In this document: piece after piece, positions 6,541 through 14,460 of the stretch
Layout: each line of letters opens with the position of its first letter
How positions within the stretch are numbered: the first letter of the stretch is position 1
Assembly: GCA_043812795.1 (NCBI GenBank)
Contig: JBDRLU010000016.1
Span: 1-32,225 of the forward strand
Direction of reading: 5' to 3'
Source of the DNA: JBDRLU01 sp043812795
GTDB lineage: Bacteria; Chloroflexota; Dehalococcoidia; Dehalococcoidales; UBA2162
DNA length: 32,225 bases
Notes under the pieces: model-generated
Told to the model about the DNA's origin: nothing
What the model saw: only the letters and a program-made list of their open reading frames with translations
The model's database searches: none
Position numbers and translations under genes: made by a program

Positions 6541-7398
6541 ATGGGTGCCATCATAACCTTGACCACGGATTTCGGCCTGACCGATGCCTATATAGCCGCA
6601 ATGAAAGGAGTGATACTCGGTATCAACCCCGAAGCGCAGCTGGTTGACATCTGTCACATGATTCAACCACAGAATATATCTCAAGCGGCCTTCGTTTTAA
6701 GTACCGCCTACCGGTTTTTTCCGGCGGGGACGACTCATGTGGTGGTGGTTGACCCCGGTGTCGGCAGCGAGCGGAGAGCCGTCATTTTAAAAACGCCGGA
6801 AGCTCACTTCGTTGCTCCCGATAATGGCGCCCTGAGCTATATCATCAATGATTATTCCGCCCGGCAGGAAAAGACCGAAGGCAGTCAGCCGATGAAAAAG
6901 CTGGAGCCGGAGTTAGCCGCCGTGGCCATAACCAGGCCGACTTTCTGGCGGACACCGGTCAGCCCGACCTTCCACGGCCGCGATATCTTCGCTCCGGTGG
7001 CGGCACGGCTCTCGCTGGGTTTCCCAGCGTTGGACTTCGGGGAGCCGATAACGTCATTGACGATGCTGCCGCTGCCCAGCCCCTACCATGAAGCGGATGG
7101 CTCGCTGGTCGGGTACGTTATGCACATCGATAGCTTCGGCAATCTCTTGACCAACATCCGCCGGGATGATTTGCCATCACCGAAGGAAGATATAACAGCC
7201 ATAGTCGGCGGCCGTCTCATTCACGGGCTGAGCCGTACTTATGCCGCCGGTAGCGGACTGCTGGCCCTTATCGGCAGCAGCGATTACCTGGAGATAGCTT
7301 ATAAGGGCGGCAGCGCCCGTGATTTTCTTCAGGCAAAAATAGGTGATGAGGTTAGAATCAGGCCAAGAGGAGAGAATAATGAATTGCCCCGTTTGTAA
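6541..7398 (+). CDS. SAM hydrolase / SAM hydroxide adenosyltransferase family protein (DUF62)
   Basis: A 285-residue member of the fluorinase/chlorinase-like family; most members hydrolyse S-adenosylmethionine to adenosine and methionine using an activated water. The N-terminus is ITLTTDFGLTDAYIAAMKGVI. The conserved Asp/Arg/His triad is likely the D and R of VVDPGVGSERRAV and the H of TFHGRDIFAPVAA. APDNGALSYI and IDSFGNLLTNI are further signatures. It is not expected to be a halogenase, since these lineages usually carry the hydrolase triad. It is the third gene of the gatB operon, and a small zinc-protein gene overlaps its last 20 bases. Confidence 0.92.
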   Translation: MGAIITLTTDFGLTDAYIAAMKGVILGINPEAQLVDICHMIQPQNISQAAFVLSTAYRFFPAGTTHVVVVDPGVGSERRAVILKTPEAHFVAPDNGALSYIINDYSARQEKTEGSQPMKKLEPELAAVAITRPTFWRTPVSPTFHGRDIFAPVAARLSLGFPALDFGEPITSLTMLPLPSPYHEADGSLVGYVMHIDSFGNLLTNIRRDDLPSPKEDITAIVGGRLIHGLSRTYAAGSGLLALIGSSDYLEIAYKGGSARDFLQAKIGDEVRIRPRGENNELPRL

Positions 7399-7501
7399 AC
7401 AAGAAGCGAAGGCACACCTGTACTATTGTGCCAAGTGTGCTGTCTATGTCCATGAGAAATGCTGGGCGAAGCACGTGGCTACGGAGCATCAGGCAAAGTA
7501 G
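7379..7501 (+). CDS. 40-residue zinc-binding protein
   Basis: A short frame with a strong AAGAGGAGAG ribosome site, starting at ATG 7379 inside the end of the previous gene (20-base overlap), so translation is probably coupled. The 40 residues contain C3-x2-C6, C17-x2-C20, H26-x2-C29 and later histidines (AKHVATEH), enough ligands for one or two zinc ions in a treble-clef or B-box-like fold. No known domain is complete. Position between the SAM hydrolase family gene and menA-like gene suggests a regulatory or adaptor role, but this is a guess. Confidence 0.75.
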   Translation: MNCPVCKQEAKAHLYYCAKCAVYVHEKCWAKHVATEHQAK

Positions 7502-7530
7502 CTAATTACATTATATAGAGGATGGGGACG

Positions 7531-8433
7531 ATGAATTTAAAAGTCTGGTTTCTGGAAACGCGGCCGCAGTTCTTACTGCTTTCCGTGATATTGGCTTTTC
7601 TCGGTACCTGCATCGCCTGGTACTGGACAGGTAGTGTCAACCTTGGTTATGCAGTACTGGCCGGCTTTGGCCTGTTACTGACTCATATCAGCGTCAATGT
7701 CCTTAACGATTATTACGACTTCAAAAGCGGCGTTGACTTAGCCACCCAAAGGACCCCCTTCAGTGGAGGGAGCGGGATATTGCCCCCGGCCCTGCTTAAG
7801 CCGAAACAAGTCTTCTGGTTCGGGCTGACTTCTTTCCTGATTGCCGTGCCCATCGGCATCTACTTCACGGTGGTGAAAGGATGGCTGTTGCTGCCGCTAC
7901 TGGTAGTTGCCGGTATCTGCGTACTTTTCTATACACCGGTTATACTCAAGCTCCACTGGCCGGAGTGGTCCCCGGGGCTGGGGCTGGGCGCTTTACCCAT
8001 TCTGGGTGCCTTTTTTGTTCAGACGTCCACCTATACTCTGCCCGCCGTTATTGCGGCGGTACCCTCCGGGATTCTGGTGCATAACCTGCTCCTTCTGAAC
8101 GAGTTCCCTGACGTGGCCGCCGACCGGACGGCGAAGCGACGCACTTCACCCATCGTGATGGGTGGAGCCAGGGCTGGTATCTTCTATTCTGCCCTGACCA
8201 TACTGGTCTATGTCTGGATAATCGGCGGCGTCATCGCCAGAGTGATGCCGTGGACTTCGCTCATCGCTTTATTGACCCTGCCTTTCGCGATAAAGGCGAT
8301 TAGAGGTGCGATGCAGTATAATGATATGAGCAAGCTCGTGCCCGCCATGGCCAACAACGTGCTGGTGGTACTGTTGACGCAACTATTACTGGGCATCGGC
8401 TTCATCCTGGCCAAAATATTCAAAATATTCTAG
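7531..8433 (+). CDS. menA: UbiA-family prenyltransferase, MenA-like
   Basis: A 300-residue membrane protein with about eight or nine helices. It carries both aspartate-rich motifs of the UbiA superfamily: NDYYDFKSGVD in the first half, and NEFPDVAADRTAKRRT in the second, the MenA-type form. MenA attaches a polyprenyl chain to 1,4-dihydroxy-2-naphthoate. ATG 7531 is preferred because GAGG lies nine bases upstream; ATG 7522 is an alternative three codons earlier but too close to that site. A MenG/UbiE-type methyltransferase follows after 50 bases, supporting a quinone role. Other men genes are not in the window, so the exact acceptor is unproven. Confidence 0.85.
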   Translation: MNLKVWFLETRPQFLLLSVILAFLGTCIAWYWTGSVNLGYAVLAGFGLLLTHISVNVLNDYYDFKSGVDLATQRTPFSGGSGILPPALLKPKQVFWFGLTSFLIAVPIGIYFTVVKGWLLLPLLVVAGICVLFYTPVILKLHWPEWSPGLGLGALPILGAFFVQTSTYTLPAVIAAVPSGILVHNLLLLNEFPDVAADRTAKRRTSPIVMGGARAGIFYSALTILVYVWIIGGVIARVMPWTSLIALLTLPFAIKAIRGAMQYNDMSKLVPAMANNVLVVLLTQLLLGIGFILAKIFKIF

Positions 8434-8483
8434 AGCCGAAGTACAAATTGGACTTACATGATGGGAGTAAACAGGTAAAGAAC

Positions 8484-9212
8484 ATGGTCCATTCCGAACC
8501 CAACACGACCGAACCGAAGCCACTCTACGGAATGTTTACCGACATCCCACGACGTTATGACTTGGTGAACCGTATCATCACATTGGGGTTGGACAAACGC
8601 TGGCGCGAGCAGGCGGCCCGGGAATGTATCGCGTCGCAACCACAGCAGATACTCGACCTGTGCTGCGGCACCGGTGACCTGGCCATCAATATCGCCCGGC
8701 TCGCCAAGTTCTATGTCGGCATCACCGGACTCGATTACAGCCAGCCGATGCTCGATATTGCCGCGAAAAAAGCCGAACAGTTAGCCAAGGTAAAGATTAC
8801 CTTTACCCGTAGCGATGCCGCCACTCTGCCTTTTGACGACGAATATTTCGATACTGTGGGTATTTCCTTTGCCTTCCGCAACCTGACTTATAAGAACCCG
8901 TTATCGCAATACCATTTAGCTGAGATATGGCGGGTATTGAAGCCGGGTGGCAGATGCGTCATTATCGAGACCAGCCAGCCGGAGCAGAAAATAGTGCGGA
9001 TGTTTCTCCATCTTTACCTGCGGTCGTTCGTTTTCTGGGTAGGCTACTGGCTCTCCGGGAACCGGGCGGCCTTTCGCTACTTGTCCGAATCGGCAGCCCG
9101 TTTCTACACACCCGGCGAAGTTAAAGAATTGTTGCTTATGGCCGGATTTAGTGAGGTAGTTCCCCACCCGCTCTTTCTGGGCGCGGTCAGTCTTTACGTA
9201 GCCGTGAAATAA
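8484..9212 (+). CDS. UbiE/MenG-type class I SAM methyltransferase
   Basis: A 242-residue methyltransferase with the UbiE/COQ5 pattern: YGMFTDIPRRYDLVNRIITLGLDKRWR, SAM-binding motif I ILDLCCGTGDLAI, GLDYSQPML, SFAFRNLTYK (compare the usual AFGLRN) and ILKPGG-like VLKPGGRCVIIE. These enzymes C-methylate demethylmenaquinone or related quinones. ATG 8484 is chosen because AGGTAA lies six bases upstream; a TTG at 8448 would extend it by 12 codons without a better site. It follows the MenA-like gene and precedes a B12-radical SAM gene in the operon. Confidence 0.88.
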   Translation: MVHSEPNTTEPKPLYGMFTDIPRRYDLVNRIITLGLDKRWREQAARECIASQPQQILDLCCGTGDLAINIARLAKFYVGITGLDYSQPMLDIAAKKAEQLAKVKITFTRSDAATLPFDDEYFDTVGISFAFRNLTYKNPLSQYHLAEIWRVLKPGGRCVIIETSQPEQKIVRMFLHLYLRSFVFWVGYWLSGNRAAFRYLSESAARFYTPGEVKELLLMAGFSEVVPHPLFLGAVSLYVAVK

Positions 9213-9240
9213 ACGACAGATACCAGAAGGAGCTAGTTAA

Positions 9241-10950
9241 ATGCCCAGAACCGACCTGATTTTGCTGCATGCCCCCAGTGTTTACGATTTCCGGCAAAAG
9301 ACCATCCTCTACGGGCCGGTGAGCGACCAGATTCCATCCTCGCCTGTTTTCGAGATGTACCCCATCGGTTTCGCCAGCATCGCCGATTACCTGGAAAGGG
9401 CCGGGTACCGGGTACGCATCGTTAATCTCGCCCTGCGTATGCTGAACGACCGTAAATTCAGTGCCGAGAAAATGCTTGAAAAGCTGGAAGCACCCGTGTT
9501 CGGCATCGATTTGCACTGGATGGTGCACTGCCATGGCTCAATCGAAGTGGCCAGGCTGGTCAAGAAGCACCACCCGCAAGCTAAAGTAATTTTCGGCGGC
9601 CTGTCCGCCTCTTACTTTTATCAAGAGCTGATGGAGTTCCCTGAGATAGATTATGTCATGCGAGGCGACTCTACGGAGGAACCGCTCCGCCAGCTTATGG
9701 AATGCGTGAAAGGGAAGAAAGAACCGGAGGCTGTGCCCAATCTGGCCTGGCGCGACCGTCAAGGCATAGTGCGGGAAAACTCCTGTTCTCAAGTCCCGAC
9801 CGACCTCAGTCACGTGATGAAAGACCACTATGGTAATGCCGTACGGTCAGTCATCCGCTACCGCGATTTCGCCGGCTATACGCCCTTCAGAGGCTGGGCG
9901 GACTATCCGATTACGGCGGTCTTGACCTGCCGGGGTTGCACGCAAAACTGTGTCATCTGCGGCGCGTCAGCCAGCGCTTTCCGCAATTGTTATTTTCGCA
10001 GCGCGCCGGCTTTCCGCCCACCCGAAGCCGTGGCCAACGATTTGAAGCAAATCGAACGATTCAGTAACGGCCCGGCCTTTATTTTGGGCGACCTGCGTCA
10101 GGCCGGAGACGCCTATGCCGCTGACCTTTTCCGACGAATACAGCAGAAGCCGGTTAAAAACCAGCTTATCTTCGAACTGTTTTCACCGGCACCCAGGGAA
10201 TTCCTACGTCAGATGAGCTTATGTTCGCCCAATTTTTGCCTCGAGATTTCTCCCGAATCGCACGACCCGGCTATCCGTAAACTGGCCGGCAGGCCTTACT
10301 CCTCGGAAGACTTCGAGCAAATGGTGGCCGATGCTCTCGACGTCGGTTGCGGGCGCCTCGATGTTTTCTACATGATTGGCATTCCCGGACAAACTCCGCA
10401 ATCGGTTATGGATAACGTCGACTACTGCGGCCACCTGCTCGAGAAATTCAAGGGGGACAAACGCCTTTACCTGTTTATCGCGCCCCTTTCCCCCTTTCTC
10501 GACCCCGGCAGCCTGGCCTTCGAGCAACCGGAACGCCACGGCTACCATATTTTCTTCCGGACGCTGGCCGAGCACCGCCAGGCACTGCTGCAACCAAGCT
10601 GGAAATACGCCCTCAATTATGAGACCAACTGGATGACCAGAGAAGCAATAATTGATACCTCTTATCAAGCCATGATGCGTCTTAATCAATTGAAAGCCAA
10701 ATATGGCATCATCAGCCAGGAACAGGCCGATAGTGAAAACGAGCGGCTCAAGTCCGGTCAGGAGATGGTGCGTGTTATCGATGATTTGCAGGCAAAGGGC
10801 AACCTGGAGAAATTACAGACCTTGAAAGAGAAGATAGACCGGATAAATATGTCCCCGGCGACACACTGGTCGGAGTTGAAGCTGCCCGTAGGCCGTAATA
10901 AGTTAAAGATGCTCCGCTCGCTCGTGTATTACGCCCTGGGACGCTTGTAG
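9241..10950 (+). CDS. B12-binding/radical SAM protein (TIGR04190-like)
   Basis: A 569-residue protein. The N-terminal third looks like a cobalamin-binding Rossmann domain (PIGFASIADYLERAGYRVRIVNLALRM, VIFGGLSASYF) but lacks a clear DxHxxG motif. The radical SAM domain follows with C230-x2-C233-x3-C237-x2-C240; C233, C237 and C240 form the usual CxxxCxxC cluster motif. YMIGIPGQTPQSVMDNV is the typical later SAM-domain strand. I recognise the pattern as the Ta0216/TIGR04190 group, whose reaction is unknown. An AAGGAG site lies nine bases before the ATG. It is the last gene of the operon, after the quinone-type genes, so an isoprenoid or quinone substrate is possible (inference). Confidence 0.85.
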   Translation: MPRTDLILLHAPSVYDFRQKTILYGPVSDQIPSSPVFEMYPIGFASIADYLERAGYRVRIVNLALRMLNDRKFSAEKMLEKLEAPVFGIDLHWMVHCHGSIEVARLVKKHHPQAKVIFGGLSASYFYQELMEFPEIDYVMRGDSTEEPLRQLMECVKGKKEPEAVPNLAWRDRQGIVRENSCSQVPTDLSHVMKDHYGNAVRSVIRYRDFAGYTPFRGWADYPITAVLTCRGCTQNCVICGASASAFRNCYFRSAPAFRPPEAVANDLKQIERFSNGPAFILGDLRQAGDAYAADLFRRIQQKPVKNQLIFELFSPAPREFLRQMSLCSPNFCLEISPESHDPAIRKLAGRPYSSEDFEQMVADALDVGCGRLDVFYMIGIPGQTPQSVMDNVDYCGHLLEKFKGDKRLYLFIAPLSPFLDPGSLAFEQPERHGYHIFFRTLAEHRQALLQPSWKYALNYETNWMTREAIIDTSYQAMMRLNQLKAKYGIISQEQADSENERLKSGQEMVRVIDDLQAKGNLEKLQTLKEKIDRINMSPATHWSELKLPVGRNKLKMLRSLVYYALGRL

Positions 10951-10982
10951 CCCAAGTCCCGCAAGATTACTTACTTGAGTTC

Positions 10983-11058
10983 GACCTCACCCCTGCCCCT
11001 CTCCTTCTAGGAGAGGGGCGAAAAAAATAAGAGGGCTTCGCCCTCTTATGACAACTTC
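10983..11058. repeat. Multi-hairpin intergenic repeat, copy 3 (two hairpins)
   Basis: It starts with GACCTCACCCC. Hairpin 1 is a perfect 11-bp stem (10995-11005 with 11009-11019). Hairpin 2 is a perfect 10-bp stem (11027-11036 with 11040-11049). On the minus strand hairpin 2 is followed by TTTTTTT, a terminator-like tail. The rest of the gap to 11237 holds no gene that I can support. Confidence 0.8.
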
Positions 11059-11213
11059 TTTTAACATCATTCTGGCTTAGTCTGGAATCTAGCTCACCTA
11101 ACTCCCTCTGAATACTATCATAAGCTGAAGAAAAATACTGAAATTGAGTTTTCAACCCATTATCAGTAGAATTTATCGTGTATTATTAAACTAAGGGCAT
11201 TACACCCCGCTTA

Positions 11214-11227
11214 GTGTCTATAGACAC
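11214..11227. promoter_or_regulatory. Perfect 14-bp palindrome before an orphan gene
   Basis: GTGTCTATAGACAC is a perfect palindrome ending 10 bases before ATG 11238. It may be an operator for a dimeric repressor. A GTG start at 11214 would lie inside it, which argues for the downstream ATG. Confidence 0.35.
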
Positions 11228-11237
11228 AGGACAAGAA

Positions 11238-11681
11238 ATGAAGTGGCTTGACAGAGTTAGAGCATGGAACATTAAAAGAAAAATCTTCGTTTTTTATGTG
11301 CTGCCCTTTATAATATGGGGAGCCTTAGGAATCATACCTGTATTGCTAGGTCTATTAGGTGTTCCGTTTAAAGTGTTGTCTTATTACTCAACAGCATTAT
11401 TTTCCTTCCCCGGCATACTTGGAATAATTGGTATTCTATACCCGGCTCTTTTTGCGAATATTTACCTTGACGTATATATCCCAATTTACGAGGAATTAAG
11501 CAAAAGAGCATCAGAAATCATGCATACTAAGATAGAAAGCCGTTTGTTCTTTTGGGATTTAGGCATCACCAAGTCACGGAGAGCTTTAATATGGTACATA
11601 CGCCTAGGCAGTGTAATTGGTATAGGCTTTTCGATATGGGTAGTGCGTGATATCTTAATATCGATATCTTCTTTCTCATAA
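11238..11681 (+). CDS. Orphan AT-rich membrane protein
   Basis: A 147-residue protein from ATG 11238, with AGGA eight bases upstream; a GTG at 11214 is an alternative but lies in a palindrome. It has about three hydrophobic segments: one near the N-terminus (VFYVLPFIIWGALGIIPVLLGLL), a second around SFPGILGIIGILYPALFANI and one at the C-terminus (LGSVIGIGFSIWVVRDILI). A basic cytoplasmic segment includes KSRRALIWYIR. I do not recognise the family. Codons are much more AT-rich than in the flanking housekeeping genes, and it is bounded by repeats on both sides, suggesting an acquired gene. Confidence 0.6.
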   Translation: MKWLDRVRAWNIKRKIFVFYVLPFIIWGALGIIPVLLGLLGVPFKVLSYYSTALFSFPGILGIIGILYPALFANIYLDVYIPIYEELSKRASEIMHTKIESRLFFWDLGITKSRRALIWYIRLGSVIGIGFSIWVVRDILISISSFS

Positions 11682-11700
11682 CGTTAAGGCTGTAGTGATG

Positions 11701-11820
11701 ATTGCCGCTCTTCTTCTCCTCCCTACAAAGGAACTAACCTTGAATAATTCTCGCCGAAATGATAAAGACGATAGGGTTTATTCGTTCAAAATAGAATCCT
11801 CATAACCTAAGAGCGGTAAT
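11701..11820. repeat. 120-bp segment with 12-bp inverted ends
   Basis: ATTGCCGCTCTT (11701-11712) and AAGAGCGGTAAT (11809-11820) are inverted copies agreeing at 11 of 12 positions. The AT-rich interior has no gene. It lies between two convergent genes and could be a miniature element remnant or a long-range stem at the 3' ends of both transcripts. Confidence 0.4.
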
Positions 11821-11826
11821 GGCTGC

Positions 11827-13191
11827 CTAGCGCTGTTTCCAAATAGTCCCTTGCGGAGTATCCTCCAGGTTGATGCCTAAGTCTGCCAACTTCTTCCTTA
11901 TTTCGTCGGCCAGTTGCCACTGCTTGGCCTGGCGCAATCCGTTGCGCGTTTCAATCAGTAGCTCGATAAAAGGCCCCGCCTCCGATGGCTTTGGCGGCCA
12001 CGCCTGAAGGGTCAGGCCCAATACCCCGGCCAGCTCCACCAGTAGCGACTGTCTGCCCGCTACGCCGGAGCCGGCATCCCTCAGGCGGTTCATTTCCCGG
12101 GCTAAATCGAAGAGAGTAGCCAGTGCCTGCGACGTATTGAAATCGTCATCCATGGCATCGATAAATCTCTGGCGGTAGGCGTCGATAGCACTCTGGTGGG
12201 TGGCATCTTCCGCCCTCTCATCACTGTGTATTACCTGGCGTAGACGGCCGGCACCCTGCTCGGCGGCATCGAGAGCTTCCTCGGAATAGGTCAGCGGCCC
12301 GCGGTAGTAGGAACTGAGGACGAAGATGCGGAGCGCATCGGCACTATATTTGGCCAGAATCTCTTTCACCGTGACCAGGTTCCCCAGCGATTTACTCATC
12401 TTTTCCATGCCCAGTTGCAGCAGGCCGTTGTGCATCCAGATACGAACGAAAGGCTTCACGCCGGTAAAACTTTCGGACTGGGCAATTTCGTTCTCGTGGT
12501 GCGGGAAGATAAGGTCTTGCCCGCCGCCATGAATATCGAGAGTATTGCCCAGATACCTGAGCGACATGGCGCTACATTCGATGTGCCAGCCCGGTCTTCC
12601 CTGCCCCCACGGGCTTTCCCAGGAGGGTTCGCCCGGCTTGGCGGCTTTCCAGAGGACAAAGTCCATCGGGTGCTGCTTTTCATCCCCGGGTTCGATACGG
12701 ATTCCGGCCATCATCGAGCCCAGAGTGCGGTGGGACAATTTACCGTAATCGGCCACTTTCTGCACCCGGAAATAGACGCTACCCTGCGCCGGATAGGCGT
12801 AACCCTGGTCGATTAAACCCTGGACGACTTCGATAATCTTGGGGATTTCCTGGGTAGCCCTGGGGTAAATATCCGCCCGGGTCACATTGAGAGCATCCAT
12901 ATCCTCAAAAAAAGCGGCCACGTTTTTCTCGACTAACTCATTGGTGGAAATCCCGAGCTTATTGGCCCGGTTGATAATCTTGTCGTCGATGTCGGTGATA
13001 TTTTGCACGTGTTTGACTTTATAGCCGCGGAACTGAAGGTACCGGCGGACAACGTCGAAAATGATATAGCTCATGGCGTGGCCGATGTGGGAATCGCTGT
13101 AAGGCGTAATGCCGCAGACGTACATCTTGACTTCATCGCCCTGGGGGGTGAACTCCTCTTTCTGTCCCGAAAGGCTATTATGTATTCTCAT
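11827..13191 (-). CDS. cysS: Cysteinyl-tRNA synthetase
   Basis: A 454-residue class I synthetase of normal length that charges tRNA(Cys). It has the zinc-site CGITPYSDSHIGHAMSY region with the HIGH motif, a second zinc cysteine in WHIECSAMS, PHHENEIAQSE, and the KMSKSLGN loop. The C-terminal anticodon-binding part ends LEDTPQGTIWKQR. A GGAGG site lies nine bases before ATG 13191. It starts 15 bases after the cysE stop, so serine acetylation and cysteine charging are probably coexpressed, as in the cysE-cysS pair of many Gram-positive genomes. Confidence 0.97.
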   Translation of the reverse strand: MRIHNSLSGQKEEFTPQGDEVKMYVCGITPYSDSHIGHAMSYIIFDVVRRYLQFRGYKVKHVQNITDIDDKIINRANKLGISTNELVEKNVAAFFEDMDALNVTRADIYPRATQEIPKIIEVVQGLIDQGYAYPAQGSVYFRVQKVADYGKLSHRTLGSMMAGIRIEPGDEKQHPMDFVLWKAAKPGEPSWESPWGQGRPGWHIECSAMSLRYLGNTLDIHGGGQDLIFPHHENEIAQSESFTGVKPFVRIWMHNGLLQLGMEKMSKSLGNLVTVKEILAKYSADALRIFVLSSYYRGPLTYSEEALDAAEQGAGRLRQVIHSDERAEDATHQSAIDAYRQRFIDAMDDDFNTSQALATLFDLAREMNRLRDAGSGVAGRQSLLVELAGVLGLTLQAWPPKPSEAGPFIELLIETRNGLRQAKQWQLADEIRKKLADLGINLEDTPQGTIWKQR

Positions 13192-13206
13192 GGTTTAATT
13201 CCTCCA

Positions 13207-13827
13207 CTATTTGAGGTGCTGCTCGAGTTCGGTTACTTTTTTCTCCAGCCAGTCCAGCCGTTCCCCTACCGGGTCGGGCAATCTCTCGACGGTATCGGTA
13301 TCCGGGTTTCTGACGGCGACCACCCGTCCCGGTATCCCGACGACCGTAGCATTAGGTGGCACATTGTCCACCACCACCGCGCCGGCCCCAATCTTGCTAT
13401 TTTCGCCGATGGTAATATCGCCGATCACTTTGGCGCCGACACCAACCACCACGTTATCGCACAAAGTAGGATGGCGTTTCACCTTCTGTAAGCTGGTGCC
13501 GCCCAGCGTAACGCCCTGATAGAGAAGCACGTCATCGCCGATGATGGCCGTCTCCCCGATGACGACACCCATGCCGTGGTCGATAAAGAAGCCCTCGCCG
13601 ATTCGGGCGCCGGGATGAATTTCGATTCCGGTCAAGAAACGACTGATTTGAGAGATGAACCGAGGGAGAAAGGGGACGTGCCAGTTCCACAGGGTATGAG
13701 CGATGCGATGGAACTGGCGGGCATGAAAGCCGGGGTAGGCAAAGAGTATCTCGAGGGTACTGATAGCCGCCGGGTCATGTTTAAAAGCGGCTCTGATATC
13801 ATTTCTAAAACTGGAAAAATACGACAT
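13207..13827 (-). CDS. cysE: Serine O-acetyltransferase
   Basis: A 206-residue CysE that makes O-acetylserine from serine and acetyl-CoA, the first step of cysteine synthesis. After a short helical N-terminus (DPAAISTLEILFAYPGFHARQFHRIAH) comes a left-handed beta helix of hexapeptide repeats (IHPGARIGEGFFIDHGMGVVIG and on), with the catalytic His-Asp region HGMGVVIGETAIIGDDV and VKRHPTLCDNVVVG. An AAGGAGAT site lies nine bases upstream of ATG 13827. A promoter with an overlapping AT palindrome lies in the 147-bp gap to ispF, so cysE-cysS can be expressed apart from ispDF. Confidence 0.96.
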   Translation of the reverse strand: MSYFSSFRNDIRAAFKHDPAAISTLEILFAYPGFHARQFHRIAHTLWNWHVPFLPRFISQISRFLTGIEIHPGARIGEGFFIDHGMGVVIGETAIIGDDVLLYQGVTLGGTSLQKVKRHPTLCDNVVVGVGAKVIGDITIGENSKIGAGAVVVDNVPPNATVVGIPGRVVAVRNPDTDTVERLPDPVGERLDWLEKKVTELEQHLK

Positions 13828-13950
13828 TTAACTAAATCTCCTTTCACGATGAAATCTGGCTGACGGGACGCCCCAAAGACTGGGGCAAAAGACACATGCA
13901 GCCCCTCATCCTGAGAAAGGAGGCGATATAACTCGATGGTCTGTCCGCGA

Positions 13951-13995
13951 ATAATAACATTTTCTTATTATAAACTAAGAAGAAGCTTCGAGCAA
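13951..13995 (-). promoter_or_regulatory. cysE promoter with overlapping AT-rich palindrome
   Basis: On the minus strand TTGCTC (13995-13990) is followed after 17 bases by TATAAT (13972-13967). A perfect 7-bp inverted repeat, ATAATAA/TTATTAT (13951-13957 with 13965-13971), covers the -10 and the predicted start near 13960. It could be an operator or a 5' mRNA hairpin. The leader of about 130 bases also has a GCCCCA/TGGGGC hairpin. Confidence 0.45.
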
Positions 13996-14460
13996 AGCTA
14001 CGGCGAGGGCGGCGATACCTTCCACTCGTCCAATGAAACCCAGCTTCTCGGTACGGCCCGCCTTGATATTCACCTTACTGTGGTCAAGGCCCAATGTCCG
14101 GCCCAGGGTATGTCTCATTTCCTCGAGGTAGTCCAGCAGTTTAGGTTGTTCCGCCAGAATGGTCGCATCGATATTATTTATTTGCCAGCCGTCGCGTGCC
14201 AGCTTATCTTTGGTCGCCTTGAGCAAAAGCAAGCTGGAAATACCCTTATATTGCGGGTCGTCGGGTGGAAAATGCCGGCCGATGTCGCCCAGCGCCGCCG
14301 CGCCGAAGAGTGCGTCGATGATGGCATGGGTCAGTGCATCGGCGTCGCTCCAGCCCTCCAACCCTTTATCAAAGGGTATCTTTACCCCACCCAATACCAG
14401 TTGCCGACCCGGGACCAGGGGATGGACGTCGAAGCCGATACCGACTTGTATTCTACTCAT
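13975..14460 (-). CDS. ispF: 2-C-methyl-D-erythritol 2,4-cyclodiphosphate synthase
   Basis: A 161-residue IspF of normal length, the ring-forming step of the MEP isoprenoid pathway. The metal-site start is IGFDVHPLVPGR (D and H ligands) and the signature GWSDADALTHAIIDALFGAAALGDIGRHFPP follows. The C-terminus has VNIKAGRTEKLGFIGRVEGIAA. It overlaps the 3' end of ispD by eight bases, so the two are translationally coupled. Confidence 0.97.
   Translation of the reverse strand: MSRIQVGIGFDVHPLVPGRQLVLGGVKIPFDKGLEGWSDADALTHAIIDALFGAAALGDIGRHFPPDDPQYKGISSLLLLKATKDKLARDGWQINNIDATILAEQPKLLDYLEEMRHTLGRTLGLDHSKVNIKAGRTEKLGFIGRVEGIAALAVALLEASS

Noticed and set aside
6541..7398. Fluorinase or chlorinase
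   Set aside because: The Asp/Arg/His pattern and the housekeeping operon fit the common SAM hydrolase group.
13828..13974. T-box leader before cysE-cysS
   Set aside because: No T-box core sequence or anti-terminator is recognisable; only a short hairpin and an AT palindrome are seen.
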